Source of the DNA: Botryllus schlosseri
Taxonomy: Eukaryota > Chordata > Ascidiacea > Stolidobranchia > Styelidae
NCBI GenBank assembly: GCA_000444245.1
Contig: ATSW01013915.1
Span: 1 to 25,351, forward strand
DNA length: 25,351 bases
Direction of reading: 5' to 3'
Every line of letters starts with the position of its first letter. Position 1 is the stretch's first letter. A program made the position numbers and the translations under genes. A model generated the notes under the pieces. It was not told the DNA's origin. It did no database searches and was given only the letters and a program-made list of their open reading frames with translations. Shown piece after piece: positions 10,677-21,591 of this stretch.

Positions 10677-10790
10677 TACAACTTGATCCGCTAGATGAAA
10701 AGTGCGCGCCCCAAGTTTGTTGACGCTCGTTTATTGTCAATGAAGAGGATGGCCTCTTGGTTGACTGGAAACCGTATACCAACTCCTTGA

Positions 10791-11105
10791 TGTTATGGAC
10801 GAAAACAGTCCGGTGTGTGCACCTTCGCTGCAGCGGTGGATCCATCTGATCGTTCTCGATCGCATGGTCACGCTCTCACAGAGCTGAGCACCACCGTCAC
10901 GAAGCTTCATGGTCTTGACGTTCTGATCATGGAGCAGCAGGAGCTCATGCGCCTAGTCGAACGCCTTCGAGCTCTGTGTCCAGGCAAGGACTGGGACAAC
11001 GAGGACCGCCACAAGGAAGGTTTTCTGGTCAGAGGGTGTCGGGCTGTCAAGTTCAATGAGGCACGCAACTTCGTGGAGGATCAGAGGTTTCAAGCGCATT
11101 ACTGA
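10791..11105 (+). CDS. Unrecognised ORF with coiled-coil-like segment
   Basis: This frame is open from 10791 to a stop at 11103-11105. The only early start-like codon in phase is GTG at 10815, so it would more likely be an exon fragment than a complete gene. Residues about 20-55 from that point (LTELSTTVTKLHGLDVLIMEQ and what follows) show hydrophobic residues at heptad-like spacing with charged residues between, as in a helical coiled coil. A charged segment comes next. A second frame starting with ATG at 10795 overlaps it for 30 codons. The frame opposes the minus-strand ORFs in the same core, and at most one strand is likely to be coding. I cannot name it. Confidence 0.22.
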   Translation, partial: CYGRKQSGVCTFAAAVDPSDRSRSHGHALTELSTTVTKLHGLDVLIMEQQELMRLVERLRALCPGKDWDNEDRHKEGFLVRGCRAVKFNEARNFVEDQRFQAHY

Positions 11106-11463
11106 CGAGCGCTTTTCAGGAGCAAAGGCTTGGAAGATTGGAAAGTTTGAAGAGTTAGACATTCCTTCATTTTTGGACCCCTAACCTCTATGTTTCGCAC
11201 AATTGCGACGTTCGAGCCCGATATAGCTAAAATCACGGGGGAGGAGGGTCTCGGCGGGGCGTCTCGCAGTGATTAATATTCTTTACAAGGCATTCTCCAG
11301 GCCAAAGACTATAAATTTGTGAAGAATGTAGGGCTATTGGAAAGTTAGATCAAGATCACTGATGATATCTATATGTGTTGGAGGACTTGAATACATGATA
11401 ATAACATACTTTTGGTGGATTTTTTCAGTAGTAATAGTGCTCAAAACACTTCATTTCTTATTT

Positions 11464-11515
11464 TTGGAGATTCTCCAAAAATAAAATTTGAAAACATCCA
11501 AAAATAAGCTATTTT
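11464..11515. repeat. Right subterminal block of the 10248-11552 element
   Basis: It repeats the left block in the same orientation: GGAGATTCTCC, CAAAAATAAAATTTG, ACATCCAAAAATAAG. One base differs within the best-aligned 45 or so. Confidence 0.85.
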
Positions 11516-11560
11516 TGTTATTTTTGGAGAAATCCAAAAATAAACAGGCCTGATGATGAC

Positions 11561-13002
11561 CCATTCATCCGTCAAATCTATAAATAGATACATTAGGTAT
11601 TCTAGGTATTCTTATAGGTTAAATATGCCCAGTGTATTGTGTAGTAAGTATATACGACGACGGCACAAAATAAATTAGGAGTCCCATCTAAATGGTAATG
11701 TTGACTATGCTTGTTGAATATTGTAAAGCAAAAAGAAAGAGAACAGAGCGCTAACTTTGATTACGGGTGATGCCAAAATATTTAATGTCTCCTATACCTC
11801 GACTCTATCCTTTTCTAATATCGATGCTAGTTATCTCGTCGGTTTGTGAATTATAGGCATTTCAATTCTGCCGTGGGCACCATTTGGCGGGCACCAGGTA
11901 ATTTTATAGCACATCAAACGACGTTAACAGTTACCATTTATGAATTTTCTTAGTGAATTTAATGCATATAATAAGTCTACAGATCACAAATACTGAAATA
12001 ATGCCCACATTTGTCGACTATAAGTATGTCTGAATTGGCGCCGGCGATTTCCCGAAGTCCCTGTAAAATGCATCAGAACGTTTAATGATGTAACTCCGTT
12101 TAGCATATTTGTCGTTTGATGAAAGAGCTTGATTGGCGTTGACAAGGCGACAATTGCTGTAAAATCCCATCTTTGGTTGGTCTTAGTATCTGCCAGGGTA
12201 TAGTAACGGATTCATACAAATATTTGACTTCTCCAACACCCGAATAGAGCTACGCCATCTACCAGACTGAAGTTGCATGTTGTACAATGGGCGAGGTTTT
12301 ATACGATGCCGTTCTGTCGCGCGTTACTTCCCGTACAAATATTATGCTATGCGGTCACTGCAAACTTGGGATATACATCAGTGGCGAAGTACCGTATACA
12401 CTATCGCAATGCATGCCGGTGATATCAAACCCCGATAACATCTAATCTACCGCGTTCGGAAATGAATAGTCGTTGAGACTGTCGAGAGCCGGAAATTGGN
12501 CAAGAAACAGTTTACCTAATCGTCCGCTATGCGTTTGCCGTTGAGATTTGCGCGTGCTAGTTGCTGTTGCCTTTATTTGAAGATGTATTACTTGAATGTC
12601 TGTCAATTTCATGGGTGCTACACGGTTGTGATAATTCTACTTCCGCGGCGTTGGTTTATTGGAGAACCACTCAGTGCAAGTATATGTGACAACGTGAAAC
12701 ACCAGCTGATTGTATTTCCGTCGATGATGAAAGCAGGCGTGCCGTGAATTTTTATAACAGCAAATTGGATTGTCATGCCTGGCGAAATTGATACATCACA
12801 TCCGGGCCAGGCCAGGCTCCTAAATCCCTTTCCGGGAAGTGGCTGCACAATTGCGCAGTGTACAGATGTGCACGTACTTGTTGATAACAGTTTGTCCTCT
12901 CATTCCGTTGCTTCAACATGCCAATTCAGAAGTTCTAATATATGAGAAAGTCAACAAGCAATTTGCAATTAGAGTCGACACATTTGAATTGATGGGATAG
13001 GT
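11561..13002. other. Unassigned stretch
   Basis: No transposon ends, RNA genes or coding frames are recognised. There is one ambiguous base at 12500. Short overlapping frames at 12529-12747 (+) and 12618-12848 (-) have no known domain. Confidence 0.55.
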
Positions 13003-13326
13003 CAGTGGTTCCCAAACTGTTTTGACTTCTGGCACACTGGCAACACTATGAAACGCTCGTGGCACACTTACAAAAAAGTTGCCCTTTAAAAGAAAAATTG
13101 ATGTGTTAATTCAAAGACCATGCTTATCTATGCGAACCTATATACGACTGAAACAAGGTTACATTGCACTGTTGCCAACATACGCGCGTTTCGTCTTCAA
13201 TTACAAGCATTATCTCTCGTGCACAGCTTTTAATTTCAGTCAAAACAAAGAAGCTGTGTATATATTCATGAATGCATGGATGCATGATGCAAATGGAATT
13301 AAATTTCTGATTGCTCTTGTACCTAT

Positions 13327-14062
13327 TAGTGCGGAACGGATCGATAACTTCTTTGGTCCCACTCCGATCCTGTTTTTTAAACCGATTCCGCGTTCCGACT
13401 CCTATAGACCGGGTTTTAGAAGTGTCCGTGATCCCGTCCGAAAAACTCCGATAATATTAACTACTGACGGGATGGTATTGAATATTGATTGAAACAATGC
13501 AAACAGGAAATTAAAAACTCAAAGATCAAGCCTGATCCTTATCTGAAGTAATTATGCCGACTCGGACTTAGTATGAGGTTTATTTCCATGAACGTTTCAC
13601 TTTAGTTATAGTTTTGAGCGTGTTTGTTTGTTTGTTCTCGGGGTATTCATGGTGTTTGTCGACTACTATGATCATTCACACCAGGCCGATATTCTTCTTA
13701 TTTTCCGTAACTACCGACTTATAGCACGGTCCACCTCTAGGCTTTTGTAAGACACCGCTCACGCGGATGAGGTGGCGAGGAGGAGCCTAGGTAAACCTCC
13801 AACACTTAGGTACCGGAACACGGAGGTCGACCTCGGTCGGACTCGAACCCATTGGTGTTGCAGCCGCGGATTATATCACTGCGCTATCTCGCCACTGCTT
13901 CGATGGTGGAGGATCGTAAGGCTGTCCTATTCTTAGTAAAAATCACCGATCCGGCTCCGACCAGACTCCAGCGGTATCAGAAAAAGTACTGATCCGGCAC
14001 CGGTCAAAAATGAGAAAATTCAGCCGGATACCAATTCCGGATCCGGTCCTTGTCCCGCTCTA
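13327..14062. mobile_element. hAT-type element nested in 13003-14497
   Basis: The left end TAGTGCGGAAC and the right end GTCCCGCTCTA are inverted and match at 9 of 11 positions. Both fit the hAT end consensus YARNG. The octamer GTACCTAT flanks both sides exactly (13319-13326 and 14063-14070) and fits nTnnnnAn. Subterminal sequence on both arms is rich in CCGATTCCG, CCGGATCCGG and CTCCGA words, which are probable repeated transposase-binding sites. It has no coding capacity. A SINE sits in its middle, so the element is younger than the hAT around it and older than that SINE. Confidence 0.88.
13621..13901 (-). mobile_element. tRNA-derived SINE, family B, copy 1
   Basis: Read on the minus strand, the head runs GGCGAGATAGCGCAGTG (A-box-like D arm), then GCGGCTGCAACACC, then GGGTTCGAGTCCGACC, whose GGTTCGAGTCC matches the pol III B box consensus exactly. 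The body follows, and the far end is (CAAA)n-like, seen on the plus strand as TGTTTGTTTGTTTGTT. A second copy is at 21592-21848, and the two share GACCTCGGTCGGACTCGAAC and many body words. It is inserted inside the 13327-14062 hAT element. The family name is unknown to me. Confidence 0.88.
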
Positions 14063-14497
14063 GTACCTATCATGATATAGGATTTGATATGAGACCACCA
14101 TATCTCATCTGCCGAAACACCGCTTAAAAACAGGACATTCCGTATATCAATGAGCTGTTCTTCGCAGACAGATTGCTTGATTCATTACCTCCAGATGGGC
14201 TAACCAACTACAAGCTGAAGTCCAGGCAGTGTGCTCATATTTTGCGGAGTAAATTTTGTTTATGAGTTGATTCACCAAGAGTGTGGAACGAATTAAAGAC
14301 TATATTCGACGCATAGCACCTAGTGATCGGCAATGCCATAATTGTGTTCATTGTAATGGTCGCGTGTGCTTATTTATCAACTAAGAAGCAGTTTTGTTTT
14401 ATATACTTATGGAGTTATTTTTTAAAAATTACAAACAGATTCGTGGCACACCTGAGAATTTGTGGCGGCACACTATCCTAATGATTCCAGAGCAGTG

Positions 14498-15280
14498 GGA
14501 TTGATATTGGTTTGATTAACCCCAGTATAGGCTTCAGCATAGGCGCCACAGTTTTAGAACCATGACGCATCAAGCGCCCAGCGACATCGTTAAGGTGTGA
14601 TTTCCGGTGTTAGTGTGACTTAACCTGACTTGACTCAAGTCATTGCCCTGAAATGACTTGGGTTGACTCGGACTCGTAGTATGAAAAGCATTTCGTTTTG
14701 CATGTTCGATTTGTTTAATTCCGCCAATAGCGACAATAAACAACTCTAGCATGCTCTTAACTGTCGCCATAATGACCTTAACTGTCACGATAACACCAAT
14801 CCAACGTGCGAAAAGAACATTCAGTTAAAGTGTATCAGACCTAAAGTCGCCATTTCTTGGCGATTTCGACTAAAATTGCTAACAAACTATACCTAAGTAT
14901 CCAAACACGAAGCCGGTGCTGCCTTTATAGTGTTCATGCAGCATTTCAGCCAATCAGTGTCGTTTACGTTGAATTATATTCCGTCTCTCATGATATTATG
15001 AATAGAGCCCACCTTGTGGACATAGAATTCTCGCCCATTTGCATAAAGAGCCGCCGATATTCAAATCATTTCGGTAGTTTTAAAGAAGACATGGCACCAA
15101 GTTTGGCTATTTCGTGGCGGACAACCCTATATATGCAGCTATGCATGTATATTGTATATGCAACATCCACCCATTATTAAAATCAAACATTCCAAACTTA
15201 ATATATGTGATGACTTGAAATTGACTCGAAATCGGAAAATTTGCTTTCTTGCCTCCTGGCACATTGATAACGCTGGTCTA
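14498..15280. mobile_element. Transposon debris with GACTTGACTC words
   Basis: About 14610-14690 is built from words such as TGACTTAACCTGACTTGACT, CAAGTCATT and GGGTTGACTCGG. About 15209-15230 carries GATGACTTGAAATTGACTCG. Similar words occur at 16797-16890. Low-complexity subterminal sequence of this type is known from hAT-type elements of several animals. No clean pair of terminal repeats with a duplication was found, so the extent and family are uncertain. The open frame at 14857-15180 between these patches has no recognisable domain. Confidence 0.4.
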
Positions 15281-15799
15281 CAAATTTCGAAAAAAAATTT
15301 GAGCCAAAAATTTTAATGATTGATATAGGCTAATTTAAGGTTGCTGAATCTGATTCTGTGCTCAGAATTTCTCTGCATCTATCATGAAACCTTGGTTGTT
15401 GTAGTACAGAATGAGTGAGTTTTCGGCGAACTTGAATCTAGTGATTCTCTATCTTAGTTCAATCGGAAGCTCTTTTTGACCCATACAAATTTCAAAAAAA
15501 CAATTAATGATTGATTCAGGCTAATATTAAGTTGCTGAATCCTTTTCTGTGCTAAGAATTTTTCTATTACGTCAGATTTTATCGATATGTATTTTTCTCA
15601 TTTTCATACATTAATTAAATTTCGGCTGTCGTTAGTGACATTACGGTGAGCGTCAACAGCAACAGATCAAATATTGTTGTTGAAATCAGTTATAATGATG
15701 AAACCTGGGTTGTTGCAGAACAGAAAAACAGGGTTTTCGGTGAGCTTGAATCCAGTATGGTTCTCTATCGTCCGATCAGGACCTCTCTTCGACCCGTGG
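15281..15799. repeat. Diverged tandem duplication, two units
   Basis: Unit 1 is about 15281-15482 and unit 2 about 15483-15799. Shared segments in the same order are ACAAATTTC plus an A run, AATGATTGAT..AGGCTAAT, GTTGCTGAATC, TCTGTGCT.AGAATTT, ATGAAACCT.GGTTGTTG, TTTTCGG.GA.CTTGAAT and GATTCTCTATC or GGTTCTCTATC. Unit 2 carries roughly 125 extra bases between AGAATTTTTCTAT and GATGAAACC. It ends with a GACCCGTGG that parallels GACCCATAC at the end of unit 1. Many substitutions separate the units, so the duplication is old. The origin of the sequence is unknown. Confidence 0.75.
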
Positions 15800-16778
15800 A
15801 TGCAACTATTTTTGGTCTCTAGCCGTTATCGTCGTTATATACCACTCTACGATTAAAGATTATTATTAGCTCCGTGCCTAATTTAGTTCCCTACGTTATC
15901 CATCTTCATACATCTGTCCTGCAAACTTGATCGGTCAACGCATTTTGTGAGTGCACACTGCTCTTTCGTAAAATGTAAAAGTTTGCAACCAATAAACATT
16001 GTATGGTTGGTATATTATGTAGAAGAGAATTGTTCACTCCGGTACACGACCCAAATAAGTGGCCCTTTGATTTTGTTTTGAAACTTTAAAAGAAACAGGA
16101 TGTCGGCTTTTCCAAAGAAAAAAGTGCTTATCCTGATAACTTGAAAGAATTTATCATCATTAATCTCCACCTGTACTTATCATGCTAATTATTCCTGTCC
16201 AGTTTCCATATATACTGTCACATTTTATCGGAATCGAGGAAAGCTGTTTCTGAACTGTTTTTCTTTTGGTTTATTGCCGTGACACTTTCAACAGTTGTCG
16301 CATACTTTCAGCAGTTAGTCGGAGGTGGATACATACGAAATCGGAAGTTGTATCGTCGCAGTTAACGCAGAATGACTATAATGACATCACCCATGGTAGA
16401 ATCGTCGGAAAATATATTCAGTTACCGTGATTCAGATGCTATTTTACGGGTTTCTTATGAAAATTTAACTTCTAATAGTGGTGCAATATTATCTCTGAAC
16501 TACATTATACTTTACAAAAACCAAATTGCAAACGTAATTATTTCATCCAGAATACTGTTCAAGTAGATGTTGAAGTAGATGTAAAACATTACCACTTCAG
16601 TGAGTACTGCAAGTAGCCAAAATCTCCTTGATTACCTCGAAAAAGTATAAATATGCAACATATATAATATCTCGGAAACGTCATGCGATAGAGCGAAAAT
16701 GACGTCAGATTCGTATTCAGCGCCCCCAAATTAGGTATAGATGACCCAAAGAAGTCCTGGCGCAAATATCGTGTAGAC
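15800..16778. other. Unassigned stretch
   Basis: AT-rich sequence without recognisable elements. The plus-strand frame 16372-16566 (64 codons, beginning MTIMTSPMVESSENIF) has a moderately protein-like composition. It has no known domain and no confirmed splice sites, and I do not call it a gene. Confidence 0.5.
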
Positions 16779-16915
16779 CAGTGTATAATATGCGTTACTT
16801 GACTCGTGACTTAAATTGAATCTTTTTAAAATGATTTGACTTGTCTCGAGTCAAAATTAGCAGTGACTCGAAATGACTTATGACTCGAAGATATAGTGAT
16901 TTGATCCCAACCCTG
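16779..16915. mobile_element. Short hAT-like remnant or MITE
   Basis: The right end GATCCCAACCCTG reads inward as CAGGGTTGGGATC, a common form of hAT terminal repeat. The interior is made of TTGACTCGTGACTT, GACTTGTCTCGAGTC and GACTCGAAATGACTTATGAC words. The presumed left end CAGTGTATAATATG matches poorly, and the flanking octamers do not agree. The right end is well supported and the left boundary is a guess. Confidence 0.45.
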
Positions 16916-17812
16916 ATTCTACGTAGACATGTATTGTATACATTTCGGCACGGCTGTGGAATGCTCTACGTTATTTATCTCAATCGCCGTTAGATGGTAC
17001 TGTATACCCTCACGACGCAATCCGATAGAGACAAAATCAATCTACGAATTTCATACCTTTTGCATTCAATCTGTAACTGCTGACGCACAATGCCACGCGC
17101 CAATGTTTGACGTCTAAATGTCTATTTAGTGATGCTTCACTTCAACTTTCGAATATTCATGACTGAAATTGCACCAAGTGAGACCATACTCAAAGCCAGA
17201 CTGACATAATAATGCCATATTTAATGCCCGAATAAATATCGTTTACATCGAATATGAAAATGAAATCAGATATATAGGCTGCAATTGCGCCAATTATTTC
17301 GTATTTAAGGCGTAATCATTCCAAATTTTCGACGTGCCCTCGATGTAATTCGCTCAAAGGTATATGCACCCTAGACTATTAAAGGTATTTTAATCTGTTT
17401 TTACTCTATAATATTCTCCAAATTGCAGCGAAACACTCAAATGCACATCAAGAAAATACTGCGATACGCCTTGGCACAGCTGGCCGAGTCGCGGTCGTCC
17501 TATCGCAATTTGTAACTCCCCACTTTTACGCAATATGGCAGGTGTAAGTGTCATAGAACGCCGTATTAAATAACTATATGCGATAATGTAACTTCGCCGA
17601 CACTTTCCTCTAGCGCGGTTTATTTTCGAATGCCATTGGAGTTCACGGTGACCGCATAGGTAACCCCTCTGCTTATATGTGCTGTGCAAGCATGCATTGT
17701 GTAATGTATATGTGCACTGTGCAGTTGTGCACGTATGGAATGCGCGGGCTCTACCAAGTACGAATACAACTAAGTACAAAGGGCACATGCGTCGCTGCGG
17801 TGGAGTGAAAAC

Positions 17813-17854
17813 TAGAAAGAAGTCGAAACAACTTGGTGAAGTCTATCAATCGAA
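17813..17854 (+). repeat. Dispersed 42-bp segment, copy 1
   Basis: This aligns with 19668-19709 in the same orientation at about 35 of 42 positions without gaps. In the frame starting at 17816 it reads RKKSKQLGEVYQS, against RKEWKRLAEVYQS for the other copy. It may be part of a longer decayed repeat or of two related exons. Confidence 0.55.
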
Positions 17855-19667
17855 GTCTCAGAATGTCTCTGTCGCGCGAAAGAGTTGGTAACGATACGGT
17901 GCGAACTTGAATAACTGTGAGGTTTCAGTTCACGGAAAGCCTTGGCATTATGTGTCTGACTCTCCCGTACCAAAAGAACGTCACTGTCAACTGTTGGTGG
18001 AAATTTGAGTGCACCCTACCATGGCCATGACCCTACTAAATCCATTAACGAGGTCGCAATACCTCTATTCGGCCGCTGCATAAGGAAATCGCATTCAGTT
18101 TATTCATAATTCCATCAATTCAAAACGTCACAAGATTGCGGTACAAGGGCAAGATTGGAAAAGCCACACCATAGCCCAGAAGTTGTATATAAGAGGCACG
18201 GACACTTGACAGGAATGGAAAGCAAAGCAACAGGAGATAACGTAACCAGTTTCAGTAGGCCAGGCCGATATGTCTCACGGTGGTCTGGCAATCTTGAGTT
18301 CTGAATAGTTCGCCAGATCTGAGCACTAATAATAATGCGTACAACTGCACGATATGTACAATTGTACATCTACAAGAACTGTTTTATACAATTTCATGTT
18401 CATACAGAAGTCTTAGAAGAGGAATGGGATTTCTGCGGTAATATCGGAATGAAATCTCCTAAGGCAAGAATGGAACTGTGTTACTGCCCACTGCTATCTC
18501 AAAAGTGTATATTGCAATGATAACAACAATATTTATATTATTACTATAATTAAGTGAACATAAGAGTGTGAGCATAGACTGTTCTAGACGCGGTTTTCAG
18601 TAGCCTACTGTACCGGGGAGTAAAATAGATTTGTTGTATCAAGAAATCGGATTCCGTGATCACATCCGGTATCGTGTTGATTTATTCCATTTCGCGTCGG
18701 CGTGCTCATCCAACCCGCAAATCCTGGCCCGCCAATTTGTCACAAGGAACAAGCACTCAACTTCCGAAATCACTGATGCTGAATAATCTTTTAAATACGC
18801 GGGCGATTGCTGGCAATTACATCGAGTTTTGTCGGTCAGACAAGGTTAATGGCAAGGAATATCCTCAAAACTGCAGCGCCCGGCGTGTAACGTATTATGC
18901 AACACTTGTCGATTGGCATAAAGCGAAATGATTGATTGATGACGCTCGCAACAATAAAACTCAGTCTGACCTATTATTATTAGGAAACCCACCAAGACCA
19001 GATATTTAATAATTTTCGGAATTGATCTTCAACCTATAATGAGTACGAAGTATTATAATGTCCATTTTGTTTGGAAAGTATATAGTGGATTTTTCGTGTT
19101 CGTTGAATATAACATCCATGACATTAGGCTTATACAGTGACGAAATTACGATAGTCTGCATAAGGTAACCATCTCTTCTGTGACAGTAATACTAATTACA
19201 TTAAATTACAATGAATAATGACAATGGGAGTACCTAAACAGTGTGTTAATGTTTGTGCGTGAAAAATCTTATCCAAACAGGTTTGGGTTCAGCAACAGTA
19301 ACGCACTCCCGCGTCGATTCCGAGATGCTAAATGGCTCACTTTGATGAAATTTGACTTATCGATATACTGACCACTTGAGGATAGAAGTATCGTTGATTT
19401 CAGTAGTACACACAATATATGCAGTTCCTGAACACATTTACGCAACCCACGTGCACACAATCATTATACGTATTCGTGCGAATTTTTACCTATGCTACTC
19501 ACAATAGACGCACATATATGACATATCTGACAATTTCTAGTTGAGGCAATCGACTCCCAACTTGACGTCACTGTATTTCCGATATTGTGAACGTGATTCT
19601 TTGTCAAAACATGAGCCAATATCAAAGAGAGGTTCAGTTACCACACAATTGCGATACAATGAATAAT

Positions 19668-19709
19668 TAGGAAGGAGTGGAAACGACTTGCTGAAGTCTA
19701 CCAATCAAA
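19668..19709 (+). repeat. Dispersed 42-bp segment, copy 2
   Basis: This is the partner of 17813-17854. GAAGTCTA.CAATC is shared without change apart from one base. Flanks beyond about 5 bp on either side do not align by eye. Confidence 0.55.
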
Positions 19710-20191
19710 CCAGTCACTCTTACGTCATTGGGGGAGGATTCACGCTTTCATTCTAGTATATAGCACAGTCATAGTGTCCATGTGCTAAAAGTCAGAAATA
19801 GGAATTATCGATAGATCGATTCAAAAAGGATCTTATACATTGACACACATCGATATCATTACTTCCCACCTTTGAGCTAAGGATCAAAGTCTAGCCTACT
19901 GATATATCCGCTAGTCGTTCGTGTAAAATCAATCCATGTTAATAAAGTTAGTCAGCAGGTCCGTTGGTACACGCATACATCTTCGATTGTTCGTTGCAAA
20001 GTTTACTAAACATGCCCCGATGACATATGACCGGCGAAGTGTATGTTTCTCTATTTAATATAAGTGAGGCATTTGAAGAGGAATTCGTCTGGTATGTGGT
20101 GGTAATTTGAAATGTTGCCTTGAGATCTCGACATCGAGGCATCCCTAGAATGCTACTTGACATTCGATTCATAGGAGTACGTTTGTAACTA

Positions 20192-20831
20192 CGGCGATAT
20201 TTTTAGCTAAAAAATGGATGGTTTTGACCTAAACAATCAAAATTTTGGCATTTTTTGATCTTCAATAACTTAATTTTGACCAAATTTTGACCAACGTAGG
20301 CAAATTTGGTGTTTTCCACATAATGTTAGAATTGTACTACTTATTTTCATTTCTGGTTGGAACTGGCAAGAATGAAGAAAGAACGTTCAACAGCAACGGT
20401 TGCTGGCTGACAACACTGAAGTTGTGCGTACACTGCAGGTGACACACCGTGTCGCTTCATTCTGACAATGGTGTCTACATCACAATTTTTTATCATGCGC
20501 TTCTTGATATAAGAACCATGCAATGCCCACGTAGTCTTACTTCATTTAGGATATTGCGGTGCGCTGAGCATAACACCATGCCAATCTATTTGCTTCAATT
20601 GAATGTTTATGATCCACAATGGGCCGTCTACAACGGTAGGCCTATAAAGTAGGCTACAAGTTGTAAAATGTCAAATGAGAAGTTCACTGACAGTGCAAAA
20701 CCTGCGATACAAACGAAATGCGAGTTGCAAAAAAGAATTGACTTCGTAAACAATTTTGACACTTTTTGACCTAACGCTATACAATTGTGACAAAATTTTG
20801 ATCTTTCTTTCGCATGTCAAAAAATTCGCCC
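20192..20831. mobile_element. Possible Tc1/mariner-like MITE
   Basis: A TA dinucleotide sits on each side. The ends CGGCGATATTTTTAGC (left) and GGGCGAATTTTTTGAC (right, read inward) match at 11 of 16 positions. Repeated TTTTTGACCTAA and CAAAATTTTGA words occur in both flanks of the element, with a different interior. A TA duplication is weak evidence in AT-rich DNA, so this is tentative. No coding region is seen. Confidence 0.3.
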
Positions 20832-21591
20832 TACTTATAACATATCAACGAATACGATGTTGTGTGGCAGTTTCGCTGTAACTGTGCCATGGTAAGCTTT
20901 ATTTCATTAATATACATTGACTTAACCGCGGATAAAATTATATACGGCCACGCTCAAAACCAAGACCGTTCTCACGCCGTAAAGCTCGTCTTAAGCGCCA
21001 ATAAAAAGCTTAGCGAATTAGTTCAATATGAACTGACCACCCACAGCGTAGTTTATGCTAACCCTTTCAGAAATTCAACGGCACGAATTGGGGAGGAAAG
21101 GTAGTTTCGGAAGCATTTGAAGAAGCGGGCCTCTGCTATCACTATACTATGCGGCTTTGCCGTTATGAATACAAAAGAATTGAAGGATCTGACCGAGACA
21201 GTACGAAAATGGAAATCTTTCATTTGCTTCAGTCAGCAGAATCCAATATATTTTTGTGGGATGCGGTTGTACTTTCGGATATTACAGCCACTGCAGGGTG
21301 CTGCCATTTTACCAAAGGCATACATTCAGTCATTCATTTGTTCACATTTACATCCTTTCAAAGCATTAAAAAAACAGTGGCTTGACGTCACAGATATACT
21401 ACCTCAATTAGAATGACGTGACGTTGCGTACCTCGAGGAGAATTCCTTCATTGTCTGCGATCTTATCGTTCAGAATCAACAATATACAAAGTACTTTTGG
21501 TGTGAAATATATCACTTGTGTCAAGGTTTCGCCAAATTCTAAAAACACTATTTCTTATCGAATGATATAATACCAAAATATATGTATGGCT
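20832..21591. other. Unassigned stretch
   Basis: There are open frames at 20862-21104 (80 codons) and 21117-21416 (99 codons) on the plus strand, with an overlapping second frame at 21149-21385. None has a domain I know, and the two-frame overlap argues against coding. Confidence 0.5.

Larger units (their letters stand above)
10248..11552. mobile_element. hAT-like DNA transposon with perfect 8-bp duplication
   Basis: The left end CAGGCCTGTTTATTTTTGGA and the right end TCCAAAAATAAACAGGCCTG form a perfect 20-bp terminal inverted repeat. The octamer ATGATGAC flanks both sides exactly (10240-10247 and 11553-11560) and fits the hAT target consensus nTnnnnAn. A subterminal block of about 50 bp, beginning TTTTGGAGATTCTCC, occurs in the same orientation near both ends (from about 10279 and about 11464) with almost no differences. 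Such repeated subterminal words are typical transposase-binding sites in hAT elements. The perfect duplication and nearly identical blocks suggest a fairly recent insertion. The core at about 10430-11170 is richer in G+C and coding-like, but no transposase signature is visible. Confidence 0.88.
13003..14497. mobile_element. Old hAT-type element, outermost of a three-level nest
   Basis: The left end is CAGTGGTTCCCAAACTG followed by GGCACACTGG and CTCGTGGCACAC. The right end carries TCGTGGCACACC and GCGGCACACTA and finishes in the degraded TGATTCCAGAGCAGTG. GTGGCACAC near both termini and a terminal CAGTG in inverted orientation fit a hAT element. The flanking octamers GGATAGGT and GGATTGAT agree at 6 of 8 positions. 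The decayed right terminal repeat and duplication make this the oldest of the recognisable insertions. About 751 bp remain after the inner element and its duplication are subtracted. No transposase is seen. Confidence 0.75.
16916..20191. other. Unassigned stretch
   Basis: No gene is recognised and there is no transposon with matching ends. It holds two related short segments at 17813-17854 and 19668-19709, listed separately. A few G+C-rich patches (about 18660-18930) produce short open frames, such as one of 91 codons at 18656-18931, without a known domain. Several TAGCCTACT / AGTAGGCC words are present. Confidence 0.5.

Noticed and set aside
11238-11262. G-quadruplex in the G-rich patch of the 10248-11552 element
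   Set aside because: Only three runs of three or more Gs are present, so a standard four-tetrad-run motif is not met.
13079-13492. Longest open frame in the window, 137 codons
   Set aside because: It crosses the boundary between the outer and inner hAT elements at 13327 and is made from transposon subterminal sequence, so it cannot be an original gene.
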